Notes under the pieces: generated by a model
The model's input: only the letters and a program-made list of their open reading frames with translations
Database searches by the model: none
Told to the model about the DNA's origin: nothing
Made by a program: the position numbers and the translations under genes
Shown: positions 15,217-23,538 of the stretch, piece after piece
How positions within the stretch are numbered: position 1 is the stretch's first letter
Layout: every line of letters starts with the position of its first letter
From: an uncultured Oscillospiraceae bacterium
Lineage (GTDB): Bacteria; Bacillota; Clostridia; Oscillospirales; Acutalibacteraceae
Length of the DNA: 64,000 nt
Reading direction: 5' to 3'
NCBI GenBank assembly: GCA_900540275.1
Contig: UQFO01000001.1
Location: 124,001-188,000, forward strand

Positions 15217-16632
15217 ATGAAAATTTTAATCGTTTCTTTTGTTGACGATAACTTTGGCGATAATTTAATTAAGATATGTTTTGAAAGCCTGTTAAAGGTC
15301 GTATTAAAAAACCTGCACTTGGCAGAGAATGATTACGAAATCAATAAAATGCCGCTGAAAAGAATCGACAGGGCGCTTGTTACCGGTTCCGACGTCATTT
15401 TCTTTGCTGGCGGCGGCTTGTTCGGTTTGAGCTATTTAAACTTTTTCGATTACCTCGATGAAATTACGCAATTGGCGGAAGGCCACGGGATTCCCGTCAT
15501 TTTTTCATCGATTGGAATCAATAATATGGACGCAACCGCGGAGAACGAAGAAAAGCTGAGAAATATCTTAAAACGCAGATGCATCGCGTCGGTTTCTGTG
15601 CGCGAAAACATTGGCTTGTTCCAACAATATGCCGAAGGCTGCGGCTTGGAAATAGAGCAGGTCTGCGACCCCGCGGTTTGGACGAAATACGTTTATCATA
15701 TAAACCCCTGCTCTGATAGTAAAGTAATCGGAATCAACGTCGTGCGCGGAGGCTTATTTCTGGACAACAAGAAAAAATGGGGTATGACGGATGAATTCAA
15801 GTATTTATATAAGCTGAAAAGCCTGCTGGAGGAAGCCGGCATGGAATATCTCTTTTATACAAATGGCAGCGTTTTGGACAACAATACCCTCCGCTATTTC
15901 GCGCGGGAGTATGATATTCCCGCAGGCCGTACCTTTTATCCGCATACGACAAAGCAGCTGGTCGAAACGGTTTCACGGTTTTCCGCTGTCATTACTTTCC
16001 GGATGCATTCCTCAATTATTGCGTATTCCTTCGGAATTCCATCGATTGCGCTTGTGTGGAATGATAAAATCCCGTTCTTTTATCAAAACATCGGTTATCC
16101 GGACCGCGCGTTTGCGTTTGAACAGTGGGACAGCGAGGAGGTTTTTCATAAGCTGCGCTCGGTTTTGCAGCCTGAAAAGAATTCTGGACAGGAGAAGGCT
16201 TACCAGGAATATCTGATGTCCTTATACCGTTATTTATATCAGGTGCTCCTGGGCAGCGTCGTGAAGGACAGAGGGGCAGACATAGAAATTTACGGCTTTG
16301 AACAAGTTACAGCGGTTTTGGCGGAAAACTCCGGCAGTATAGATGAAGACGTTTTTGACCTGCTTTTTAAGGTTGAAAAGGCGGAAAAGCAATACCTTGC
16401 TAGATTTACAGACCTGAAAAAAAAGGAAAAAGAAATTTCACAGTATAAAAAGGAGCTATCTGCTTTGGGAAAAGACTTGGAAAGCTGCCGGAAGAAGGAA
16501 GGCGAGCTAAAAGGGCAATTAAAAAAGCAAAACGAGCGGCTCGCAGCGCAAAAGGCAGAGCTTGATGCCCTGAACAAAATGCTGGTAGTGCGCGTAATCA
16601 AACACCTAAAGCCAGGAAGGCGGTTCCAATAG
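15217..16632 (+). CDS. Polysaccharide pyruvyl transferase family protein with coiled-coil tail
   Basis: A 471-residue protein; the start ATG 15217 has GGGAG in front, whereas the frame's first ATG (15178) falls on the promoter. Residues 1-330 match the polysaccharide pyruvyl transferase fold: 'NFGDNLI' near the N-terminus, 'GSDVIFFAGGGLFGL', 'VISVRENIG'-type and 'VCDPAVW' motifs, and 'FRMHSSIIAYSFGIPSIAL'. The family (CsaB, WcaK) adds pyruvate ketals to surface polysaccharides. Residues about 395-460 are a Lys/Glu-rich coiled coil that is not part of the usual enzyme. The gene is a single unit with its own promoter and terminator. The substrate is unknown. Confidence 0.78.
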   Translation: MKILIVSFVDDNFGDNLIKICFESLLKVVLKNLHLAENDYEINKMPLKRIDRALVTGSDVIFFAGGGLFGLSYLNFFDYLDEITQLAEGHGIPVIFSSIGINNMDATAENEEKLRNILKRRCIASVSVRENIGLFQQYAEGCGLEIEQVCDPAVWTKYVYHINPCSDSKVIGINVVRGGLFLDNKKKWGMTDEFKYLYKLKSLLEEAGMEYLFYTNGSVLDNNTLRYFAREYDIPAGRTFYPHTTKQLVETVSRFSAVITFRMHSSIIAYSFGIPSIALVWNDKIPFFYQNIGYPDRAFAFEQWDSEEVFHKLRSVLQPEKNSGQEKAYQEYLMSLYRYLYQVLLGSVVKDRGADIEIYGFEQVTAVLAENSGSIDEDVFDLLFKVEKAEKQYLARFTDLKKKEKEISQYKKELSALGKDLESCRKKEGELKGQLKKQNERLAAQKAELDALNKMLVVRVIKHLKPGRRFQ

Positions 16633-16637
16633 CTTGT

Positions 16638-16672
16638 GAGCCAGCCGGCTGATTTTATCAGCCGGCTGGCTC
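16638..16672 (+). terminator. Terminator after the pyruvyl transferase-like gene
   Basis: A perfect 15-bp stem GAGCCAGCCGGCTGA (16638-16652)/TCAGCCGGCTGGCTC (16658-16672) with a 5-base loop, followed by a T-rich stretch. Confidence 0.85.
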
Positions 16673-16737
16673 TCTTGTATTTGTCGGGATTATGCGTGCG
16701 AGACTGTCGCTTATTGTCTTTTACAAGCGGTTTTAGC

Positions 16738-16766
16738 TTGAAAGAGTCCGTCCGCTATGCTATAAT
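16738..16766 (+). promoter_or_regulatory. Promoter of the ddh-guaA-tag unit
   Basis: TTGAAA (16738-16743), a 17-base spacer and TATAAT (16761-16766). It leaves a leader of about 110 bases before ddh, with a small GC-rich hairpin (GCGGACGCCGC); I recognise no riboswitch in it. Confidence 0.65.
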
Positions 16767-16881
16767 AATTTATCTGTTATGAACGGCGGACGCCGCTTTT
16801 ACCGCAAGGCTTCCGCTGTATTATCTTACATATAAACGCTGGGGCTATCCTATGTGATATGTTCAGAAAGGAAGATTTGTT

Positions 16882-17865
16882 TTGAAAATCAGAATCGCAA
16901 TCGCGGGGTATGGGAACCTGGGCCGCGGCGTAGAAAGCGCTGTCGCTCAAAGCGGCGATATGGAGCTTGTTGCGCTTTTTACCAGACGAGACCCCAAAAG
17001 TATAAGGACCGAAACCGGTGTGCCGGTTTATTCTATGGAGGAAGCCCCAAAACTGAGGGATGAAATCGACGTGGCGGTTCTCTGCGGAGGCAGCGCGAAT
17101 GACCTGCCGCAGCAGACGCCGGAGCTTGCGCGGTATTTTAATGTAATTGACAGCTTCGATACCCACGCAAAAATTCCCGAACATTTCAGCAGGGTGGACG
17201 AAGCAAGCAAAAGGAGCAAGAAAGTCAGTATCATTTCCGTCGGCTGGGATCCGGGCCTGTTTTCCCTTAACCGTATGTTTGGACAGGCTATCCTCCCGGA
17301 TGGACAGGACTATACGTTTTGGGGCAAGGGCGTAAGCCAGGGCCATTCAGACGCAATCCGCCGTATTCCGGGCGTCAGGGACGCGCGGCAATATACCATA
17401 CCGGTGGAGGAAGCGTTAAACAGTGTGCGCCGCGGTGAAAATCCAACGCTCACAACCCGCGGGAAGCATACGCGTGAATGCTTTGTCGTCGCGCAGGACG
17501 GCGCAGATTTACAGGCGATAGAAGAGGCCATAAAAACCATGCCGAATTATTTTGCAGACTATGACACGACCGTCCATTTTATCAGTGAAGAGGAATTGCT
17601 GAAGAACCACAAGGGCATTCCGCACGGCGGCGTGGTATTCAGAAGCGGGGTGACAGGCCTTGCGCACCAAAATAAACATATTATAGAGTACCGTCTGCAG
17701 CTGGATTCCAACCCGGAATTTACCGCCAGTGTGCTCACCGCCTACGCAAGGGCGGCGTACCGCCTCAACAGGGAAGGGCAGTTCGGCTGCAAGACCGTTC
17801 TGGATATCGCGCCCGCGTACCTGCATCAGGGAACGCCGGAAGAGCTGCGTGAAAAATTACTGTAA
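16882..17865 (+). CDS. ddh: meso-Diaminopimelate D-dehydrogenase
   Basis: A 327-residue enzyme that reductively aminates tetrahydrodipicolinate to meso-diaminopimelate in one NADPH-dependent step, supplying lysine and cell-wall precursor. Evidence: the Rossmann motif 'IAIAGYGNLGRGVE' at the N-terminus, 'DSFDTHAKIPEHF', 'SVGWDPGLFSLNRM' and 'FWGKGVSQGHSDAIRRIPGVRDARQYT', all characteristic of Ddh. Length is normal. The start is TTG 16882 with AGAAAGGAAG upstream. guaA follows after 23 bases, which suggests one transcript. Confidence 0.95.
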   Translation: MKIRIAIAGYGNLGRGVESAVAQSGDMELVALFTRRDPKSIRTETGVPVYSMEEAPKLRDEIDVAVLCGGSANDLPQQTPELARYFNVIDSFDTHAKIPEHFSRVDEASKRSKKVSIISVGWDPGLFSLNRMFGQAILPDGQDYTFWGKGVSQGHSDAIRRIPGVRDARQYTIPVEEALNSVRRGENPTLTTRGKHTRECFVVAQDGADLQAIEEAIKTMPNYFADYDTTVHFISEEELLKNHKGIPHGGVVFRSGVTGLAHQNKHIIEYRLQLDSNPEFTASVLTAYARAAYRLNREGQFGCKTVLDIAPAYLHQGTPEELREKLL

Positions 17866-17888
17866 ATACAATAACGGGGGAAAGTGCA

Positions 17889-19190
17889 ATGAAACAGGAT
17901 ATGATAGTCATTTTGGATCTCGGCAGCCATGAAAATACAAAAATTGCCCGCATTATCAGGGAGCTTGGCGTTTACAGCGAAATCAAGCCGCATGATATCA
18001 CCGTGGCTGAGCTTAACGCCCTGCCGAACGTCAAGGGCGTTATTTTAAGCGGCGGGGAGAACAATATCGTCGATGGAAAGCCAATCGACGTGACAGACGG
18101 GTTATATACCGCGGGATATCCGGTGATTTCCTTCGGACATGCGCCCTCCCGTGTCGAAAATACCGTTCTGCCGCATGACGACGAAAGCCTGAAAGAAATA
18201 CTGGAGAAGTTTGTTTTCGATACCTGCAAGGCGCAGGCTAACTGGAACATGAAAAACTTTATCCAGGACCAGGTGGAGCAAATCCGCCGGCAGGTCGGCA
18301 GTAAAAAAGTGCTGCTTGCGCTCTCCGGCGGTGTTGATTCCTCCGTCGTCGCGGCGCTGCTGGTTCAGGCGATAGGGAGCCAGCTCACCTGCGTGCATGT
18401 CAACCACGGGCTGATGCGCAAGGGGGAATCCGAGGCTGTTATCGAGGTCTTCCAAAACCAGCTCCACGCGAACCTCGTATACGTGGACGCAGCCGAACGT
18501 TTCCTTACAAAGCTTGAGGGGGTATCCGACCCGGAACAGAAGCGTAAAATCATCGGCGCGGAGTTTATCCGCGTATTTGAGGAAGAGGCACGCAAGCTCG
18601 ACGGAATCGAATTTCTCGCGCAGGGTACTATCTACCCTGATATTATCGAGTCGGGCACAAAGACCGCGAAGACAATCAAATCCCATCATAATGTCGGCGG
18701 CCTGCCGGAGGATTTACAGTTCAAGCTGGTCGAGCCGCTTTACCAGCTCTTTAAGGACGAGGTGCGCGCCTGCGGAATAGAGCTTGGCCTGCCCTACGAA
18801 ATGGTTTACCGCCAGCCGTTCCCCGGCCCGGGGCTCGGGGTACGCTGCCTTGGCGCGATTACGAGGGACCGCCTGGAGGCTGTGCGCGAGGCAGATGCAA
18901 TCCTGCGCGAAGAGTTTGCAAAGGCCGGGCTCGACAAAAAGGTTTGGCAGTATTTTACCGTTGTTCCTGATTTTAAATCGGTCGGCGTAAAAAACAACGA
19001 GCGCAGCTATGATTATCCGGTCATTATTCGCGCGGTCAATACCGTGGACGCGATGACCGCTACAATCGAACAGCTCGACTGGCCGGTACTAATCAAGATT
19101 ACAGACCGCATTCTGGCTGAGGTGCCGCAGGTCAACCGTGTGTGTTACGACCTTTCCCCAAAGCCGTGCGCGACCATTGAATGGGAGTAA
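17889..19190 (+). CDS. guaA: GMP synthase with degenerate glutaminase domain
   Basis: A 433-residue GMP synthase, about 80-90 residues shorter than the usual ~515. The ATP-pyrophosphatase domain is intact: SGGVDSS at 146-152, then 'CVHVNHGLMRKGE', 'QGTIYPDIIES', and the dimerisation domain ending 'PKPCATIEWE'. The N-terminal glutamine amidotransferase domain is a remnant of about 110 residues: where 'GICYGMQ' with the nucleophile Cys belongs, the sequence reads 'PVISFGHAPS', and the segment that carries the His-Glu pair is missing. I infer that it uses free ammonia, or ammonia from a separate partner, to convert XMP to GMP. The reading frame has no frameshift and the rest is well conserved. 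Confidence 0.9.
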   Translation: MKQDMIVILDLGSHENTKIARIIRELGVYSEIKPHDITVAELNALPNVKGVILSGGENNIVDGKPIDVTDGLYTAGYPVISFGHAPSRVENTVLPHDDESLKEILEKFVFDTCKAQANWNMKNFIQDQVEQIRRQVGSKKVLLALSGGVDSSVVAALLVQAIGSQLTCVHVNHGLMRKGESEAVIEVFQNQLHANLVYVDAAERFLTKLEGVSDPEQKRKIIGAEFIRVFEEEARKLDGIEFLAQGTIYPDIIESGTKTAKTIKSHHNVGGLPEDLQFKLVEPLYQLFKDEVRACGIELGLPYEMVYRQPFPGPGLGVRCLGAITRDRLEAVREADAILREEFAKAGLDKKVWQYFTVVPDFKSVGVKNNERSYDYPVIIRAVNTVDAMTATIEQLDWPVLIKITDRILAEVPQVNRVCYDLSPKPCATIEWE

Positions 19191-19192
19191 AT

Positions 19193-19804
19193 ATGCAAAA
19201 TTTAAAACGCTGCGCCTGGTGTGAGGACGGCGGAATTATGCAGGCGTATCACGATGAAGAATGGGGCGTTCCCGTGCATGACGACCGAAAGCAGTTCGAA
19301 TTTATTTTGATGGAAGTTATGCAGTGCGGCTTGAACTGGCTGATGATGCTCAAAAAAAGGGAAACCTTCAAACAATGCTTTGATGCGTTCGATTATGAAA
19401 AAATTGCCCTTTATGGCGAAGATAAAATCCAAAGCATTATGGAAACGCCAAATATGATTCGCTCAAGAAGGAAAATCGACGCGGTCATCCATAACGCAAG
19501 GTGCTTCCTTTCAATTCGGGAGGAATTCGGCAGCTTTGACCGCTATCTTTGGGGCTTTACGGACAACCGGACGGTTCTTTATGTTGGGCATGAAAAGGGA
19601 AACCCGCCTGCAAAAACCGGGCTATCTGACCAAATCAGCAAAGACCTTAAAAAGCGCGGTTTCAAGTTTTTGGGCTCCATTACGGTCTATGCCCATTTGC
19701 AGGCCTGCGGGATTGTAAACGACCACACGGAAACCTGCCACCGTTACAGGGAACTGGTTGACGGCTGCCCCGTTATTCGAATGGAAAGCGGCGCACAAGC
19801 TTAA
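19193..19804 (+). CDS. tag: DNA-3-methyladenine glycosylase I
   Basis: A 203-residue base-excision repair enzyme that removes 3-methyladenine from alkylated DNA. 'RCAWCEDGGIMQAYHDEEWGVPVHDDRKQFEFI' is the standard N-terminus, with Cys and His residues that bind zinc together with 'CGIVNDHTETCHRY' near the C-terminus; the helix-hairpin-helix region is 'IGLNW...MIRSRRKIDAVIHNA'-like. ATG 19193 follows GGGAG that lies inside the guaA stop region; ATG 19181 would overlap guaA. It is the last gene of the ddh-guaA unit and is followed by a terminator. Confidence 0.9.
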   Translation: MQNLKRCAWCEDGGIMQAYHDEEWGVPVHDDRKQFEFILMEVMQCGLNWLMMLKKRETFKQCFDAFDYEKIALYGEDKIQSIMETPNMIRSRRKIDAVIHNARCFLSIREEFGSFDRYLWGFTDNRTVLYVGHEKGNPPAKTGLSDQISKDLKKRGFKFLGSITVYAHLQACGIVNDHTETCHRYRELVDGCPVIRMESGAQA

Positions 19805-19819
19805 ATAGATGAAACCCAG

Positions 19820-19857
19820 GCGGATGAAAAGCGCTGTGTTATGCGCTTTTCATCCGC
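19820..19857 (+). terminator. Terminator after tag
   Basis: A 15-bp perfect stem GCGGATGAAAAGCGC (19820-19834)/GCGCTTTTCATCCGC (19843-19857) with an 8-base loop and 'TTATTTG' following. Confidence 0.75.
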
Positions 19858-19923
19858 TTATTTGCGTCCATATTTTTGAATTGCCGGATGATAGACGGTT
19901 GAGAAATATTGATACCATGGCGA

Positions 19924-19981
19924 TTGACATCTTTGCCATATTGGGGTATAATATATCCAACAAGTATAACAAATCATACTT
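19924..19981 (+). promoter_or_regulatory. Consensus promoter and palindrome before the AbrB-like gene
   Basis: TTGACA (19924-19929), a 17-base spacer and TATAAT (19947-19952): a perfect consensus. Just downstream, AAGTAT (19962-19967) and ATACTT (19976-19981) form a short palindrome overlapping the likely start of transcription, a possible operator for the AbrB-like product. Confidence 0.75.
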
Positions 19982-20002
19982 TTCATACGAGGAGGGATTA
20001 GA

Positions 20003-20248
20003 ATGAACACAGGTATGCCTCAGGGAAAATATGCATGGACAGCTAAGGTAGGTGAAAAGGGGCAGATTGTAATTCCAAAGGAAGCAAGGGAGGTATTCGA
20101 TATCAAACCCGGCGACACACTGCTGCTGCTTGGTGATATCGACCAGGGCATCGCTATCGTCAACAACAGCGCGTTTAAGCACTTTGCGGAAGCGATTTTT
20201 AATGCCCAGACGGGTACGACGAAACCAACGGAAGAAGAGGAGAAATAA
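20003..20248 (+). CDS. AbrB/SpoVT-type DNA-binding regulator
   Basis: An 81-residue protein with one swapped-hairpin AbrB domain: 'WTAKVGEKGQIVIPKEAREVFDIKPGDTLLLLGD' (residues about 12-45), followed by an acidic tail. It starts at ATG 20003 behind GAGGAGGG. It is the first gene of a unit with an ABC ATPase and a permease, an arrangement common in clostridia, and presumably regulates that unit. Confidence 0.85.
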   Translation: MNTGMPQGKYAWTAKVGEKGQIVIPKEAREVFDIKPGDTLLLLGDIDQGIAIVNNSAFKHFAEAIFNAQTGTTKPTEEEEK

Positions 20249-20249
20249 G

Positions 20250-21092
20250 ATGGCGACGCAGTTGTCTGTAAACGGCCTATGTAAGCAATATGAAAGCTTT
20301 GCACTGAAAAACGTGTCGTTTGAGGTCTTGCCCGGTTCTATTACAGGGTTTATCGGGCGCAATGGCGCGGGCAAAACAACGACGCTGAAATCCCTGCTCA
20401 ATTTTGTCCATCCAGACAAGGGCGAAATCCGGTTCTTTGACCGGCTTTTTTCTCAAAGCGAGATGGAAATCAAGCAGAGGATTGGTTTTGTCTCCGGCGG
20501 CATCGACTATTACCCGCGGAAAAAGCTTCGTACCATAGCCGCTGTGACGAAACAGTTTTACAACGAATGGGATGACAGCGCTTTCCAAAATTATATGACG
20601 GATTTTGGCCTTGATGGGCAAAAAAACCCGCACGAGCTTTCAGAGGGTATGAAGGTAAAGTTTTCGCTGGCGCTGGCGCTTTCGCATAACGCGGAGCTTT
20701 TGATTCTCGATGAACCAACCAGCGGGCTGGACCCCGTTTCGCGCGACGACCTGCTCGACGTCTTCCTTTCGCTTGCGGAGAAGAAACAGGTTGGTATCCT
20801 GTTTTCAACGCATATTACATCTGATTTGGAAAAATGCGCGGACCATATCGTCTATATCAAAAACGGGACAATTATTGAGGACTGCAAAACCGAGGCGCTC
20901 CAGCAGAAGTTCCGCCTTGTTGCGCTGAAAAAAGAGCAGGATGTTTCGGCGCTGTCCGGAAAACTTATCGGCATGAAAAGAAACCGTGACGGTTATACAG
21001 CGCTTGTAAAAACTGATGATTTGCCGCTTCCCGGGTTGCATCTGCGTCCGGCTGACCTCGAATCTATTATGGTTCATCTGGAAAAGGAGTGA
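20250..21092 (+). CDS. ABC transporter ATP-binding protein
   Basis: A 280-residue ABC ATPase: Walker A GRNGAGKT, signature 'LSEGMKVK', Walker B 'LLILDEPTSGLDP', H-loop 'LFSTHITSDLEK'. It belongs to the ABC-2 exporter group (YtrB/BcrA-like). The start ATG 20250 has GGAGAAATAAG directly before it; the frame is open further upstream but has no ribosome site there. It is placed between an AbrB-type regulator and a small permease. The substrate is unknown. Confidence 0.88.
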   Translation: MATQLSVNGLCKQYESFALKNVSFEVLPGSITGFIGRNGAGKTTTLKSLLNFVHPDKGEIRFFDRLFSQSEMEIKQRIGFVSGGIDYYPRKKLRTIAAVTKQFYNEWDDSAFQNYMTDFGLDGQKNPHELSEGMKVKFSLALALSHNAELLILDEPTSGLDPVSRDDLLDVFLSLAEKKQVGILFSTHITSDLEKCADHIVYIKNGTIIEDCKTEALQQKFRLVALKKEQDVSALSGKLIGMKRNRDGYTALVKTDDLPLPGLHLRPADLESIMVHLEKE

Positions 21093-21098
21093 TTGAGC

Positions 21099-21746
21099 TT
21101 GAAAAAACTGCTATACAAAGAGATGTGCCTTTCTCTTCATCCTGCGTCAGTGATGTTCCTGTGCCTTTCGTCTATGATGCTGATTCCGAATTATCCGCTC
21201 TTTATCACGTTCTTTTACACGAGCCTCGGCGTCTTCTTTATTTGTTTAACCGGGCGCGAAAACAAGGATATCGACTATACGATGGCGCTGCCTGTCCGCA
21301 AACGGAATATTGCGGGCGCGCGGATTTTACTGGTTGTCCTGCTCGAAGCCGCACAGCTGCTGCTTGCCGTGCCGTTTGCGGTTCTGCGCGGCGTTCTGGT
21401 ACCGGAAAGCAACGCGGTCGGGATGAACGCAAACGCCGCTTTCTTTGGTTTTGCGCTCCTTATGTTCGGCTTGTTCAATTTTTTCTTTTGTAAGAAATAT
21501 TACAAGGATACGAGCAAGGTTGGGCAGGCTTTTTTACATGGATGCGCCGCGTTTGCCGTATGTATGCTGGTCGTCGAAACCAGCACGCATATTGTTCCGT
21601 TTGTAAAAATTGAGCTGAATCAGCCGGGAACGCAGTATCTTGCCCCGAAGCTGGTTGTGCTGCTGGCAGGAGCTGCGGCGTATGCCCTGCTGACGTTTCT
21701 TGCGTACCGGAGTTCGGCAAAATCGTTTGAAGCGCTGGATTTATAA
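21099..21746 (+). CDS. ABC-2 family permease (small, six-helix)
   Basis: A 215-residue hydrophobic protein with about six membrane helices ('FLCLSSMMLIPNYPLFITFFY', 'ILLVVLLEAAQLLLAVPFAVL', 'FFGFALLMFGLFNFFF' and others). 'YTMALPVRKRNIAGARI' is the ABC-2-type inner loop. TTG 21099 is nine bases after AAAGGAG; a TTG six bases earlier is too close to that site. It partners the preceding ATPase. Confidence 0.8.
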   Translation: MKKLLYKEMCLSLHPASVMFLCLSSMMLIPNYPLFITFFYTSLGVFFICLTGRENKDIDYTMALPVRKRNIAGARILLVVLLEAAQLLLAVPFAVLRGVLVPESNAVGMNANAAFFGFALLMFGLFNFFFCKKYYKDTSKVGQAFLHGCAAFAVCMLVVETSTHIVPFVKIELNQPGTQYLAPKLVVLLAGAAAYALLTFLAYRSSAKSFEALDL

Positions 21747-21775
21747 GTGCAACGATTATTGAACCGCTTATTCAT

Positions 21776-21814
21776 AGGAAGGAAATGAACGCTGTACGCT
21801 TTCATTTCCTTCCT
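21776..21814 (+). terminator. Terminator after the AbrB-ABC unit
   Basis: A perfect 14-bp stem AGGAAGGAAATGAA (21776-21789)/TTCATTTCCTTCCT (21801-21814), followed by 'TGCTTTTCACCTTTTTTC'. Confidence 0.8.
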
Positions 21815-21916
21815 TGCTTTTCACCTTTTTTCAATGGGAATGCGATATATATTTGTCAAAAATATAAACCAGCACTTTAAAAGGTACATTGTATGTTTGA
21901 AATTCACAAAAATAAG

Positions 21917-21945
21917 TGGAATTATTTTGCTGGAATTTGTATAAT
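21917..21945 (+). promoter_or_regulatory. Promoter of dockerin gene 1
   Basis: TATAAT (21940-21945) with a weak -35 (TGGAAT, 21917-21922). The upstream stretch around 'ATTCACAAAAATA' is nearly repeated before dockerin gene 2, so the two promoters were copied with the genes. Confidence 0.5.
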
Positions 21946-21992
21946 ATAGTTGTTGGATTTTGGGGTGACAAAGAAAGGATAGGGGGAAAATA

Positions 21993-23228
21993 ATGAAAAA
22001 TAAAAAAAGACGGTTTAAGTCGGTAGCCGCGTTTTTAATGGCATGCCTGCTCATAGCCGCAAGCACATCAGCGTCCTTTGCGTTCAACGGAACAAATAGC
22101 AGCCCTGACAGTGTAAACAGCCATTTAAAAAATAAAGTCATAGCTCTCGACGGAATCTCCGATACGCATCAATGGGTTACAGACTATGATGAAGCTACAC
22201 AGCCGAAGTTTCGGTGCTATACTTATGCACTGGGAGTAACCGATATGCTTCTCGCTCCGGGAGACACAGTGGCTGGATATATGTTGAAAAACACGCTGCT
22301 AAAAAAATATGTAGATGTAAATACAGTTGCAGATTGGGTTTTGAAGGACGTAAAAAACCTCGGCGCTTCCGCGCGGATTCTCACTGGGGCGGACAGCAGG
22401 CCGGATTATCCAACAAAATCCAATGAATTCCTGATTGCCTTGAGAGTCTCGCCTAAGAGTACATATGAAACGGGCAACATCAATAGCTATAACTATCATT
22501 TTATGCGGAGAATAAGCGACGGCTGCTGGCGCTATAAAGCGGGCGATACCGGCAGGGTCATTCAGCTCGAGGAGGGATATACGCCAGAGACGGTAACATG
22601 GGACGTGCTGGTATCGGACAACGGAGTTGCTTCTTCCTATAATTATAAGCAATATGCAGCTGGTTTTTATACTTCCGATATTGTATACATGGTAGTCACG
22701 GCAAATTCAAGCATCCAGATTACCGCGGATTCCTTCAATATAGTGACAACCCAAGCCGTTGATTTTACAAATAATATTCCGCAGTCGCTGGGAATTGGCG
22801 CCAGCTATTTAATAAATCCAGCCTTTACTCCCGTAAATGCGTCTTATCAGAATTTCAGCTATAGCGCGCGAAGTGTAAACGGGGTCAGAATAGTCAAATT
22901 TGATTCCAAGGTGAATCATAAAATGAAGACCTTGGCAGCCGGTACTGTCACGGTTGGGGCCTTTAATGTGGATACGCGCCAATACTATGAATTCAACGTT
23001 ACAGTGAGCGACGTGCTTCTGGGCGACGTGGATGGGAATGGTTCAATTGAAGTCAAGGATATCACGCTTCTGCAAAACTATATGGCGGGAGCCGCGGAAC
23101 TGACACAAAAACAGATGAAGGCCGCGGACGTCAACAGCAATGGAAGCATCACGCTGCAGGATGTCCTTATGATTCAGCAGTATGTTGCAAAGAAAATCGA
23201 CAGCTTTGCGGTAGAACAGATTTTTTAA
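21993..23228 (+). CDS. Secreted dockerin protein with papain-like (NlpC/P60-type) domain, copy 1
   Basis: 411 residues. A signal peptide (about 1-30, 'AAFLMACLLIAASTSASFAF') leads to a domain with Cys75 ('FRCYTYALG') and His169 ('YNYHFMRR...GCWRYKAGDTG'), the look of bacterial papain-like hydrolases ('NCYAYAL' ... 'HWYR..DG.W.HKPG'). Residues about 255-335 form an Ig-like beta domain. A type I dockerin starts at residue 342 with two Ca-binding loops ('DVDGNGSIEVKD' and 'DVNSNGSITLQD'). The dockerin should dock to a cohesin elsewhere in the genome. Its substrate is unknown; peptidase or amidase activity is inference. Confidence 0.8.
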   Translation: MKNKKRRFKSVAAFLMACLLIAASTSASFAFNGTNSSPDSVNSHLKNKVIALDGISDTHQWVTDYDEATQPKFRCYTYALGVTDMLLAPGDTVAGYMLKNTLLKKYVDVNTVADWVLKDVKNLGASARILTGADSRPDYPTKSNEFLIALRVSPKSTYETGNINSYNYHFMRRISDGCWRYKAGDTGRVIQLEEGYTPETVTWDVLVSDNGVASSYNYKQYAAGFYTSDIVYMVVTANSSIQITADSFNIVTTQAVDFTNNIPQSLGIGASYLINPAFTPVNASYQNFSYSARSVNGVRIVKFDSKVNHKMKTLAAGTVTVGAFNVDTRQYYEFNVTVSDVLLGDVDGNGSIEVKDITLLQNYMAGAAELTQKQMKAADVNSNGSITLQDVLMIQQYVAKKIDSFAVEQIF

Positions 23229-23288
23229 TAATAACGGCTGATAAATGTAAGTAGGACCAACCACCCCAAAATCAGTATATCAAAAAGA

Positions 23289-23326
23289 GAACAGGCGTGC
23301 GAGATTCTGATTTCGCACGCCTGTTC
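23289..23326 (+). terminator. Terminator between the two dockerin genes
   Basis: A perfect 14-bp stem GAACAGGCGTGCGA (23289-23302)/TCGCACGCCTGTTC (23313-23326) with a 10-base loop. The two genes therefore look like separate units. Confidence 0.75.
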
Positions 23327-23458
23327 CAGCAGTAGCTATAAAACAAAAGAAAGCTATTATTTTTATTATAATAAAAATGGAATACAATATATATTCGATA
23401 AAAATATAACTTAACTCTTATAAAAATCCATTTTATATTTATAATTCACAAAAATATG

Positions 23459-23487
23459 TAGAAATATTTTGTTATTTTTGTTATAAT
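23459..23487 (+). promoter_or_regulatory. Promoter of dockerin gene 2
   Basis: TATAAT (23482-23487) with a weak -35 (TAGAAA, 23459-23464), and the same 'ATTCACAAAAATA' box upstream as the first copy. Confidence 0.5.
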
Positions 23488-23538
23488 AGAGATGCTCGGT
23501 TTGGGGTAAAAGAAAAGGAAAGAAAAGGAGAGGATTTA

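Noticed and set aside
16767..16881. Possible lysine riboswitch before ddh
   Set aside because: The leader is about 110 bases, too short for the lysine class, and none of its conserved blocks is visible.
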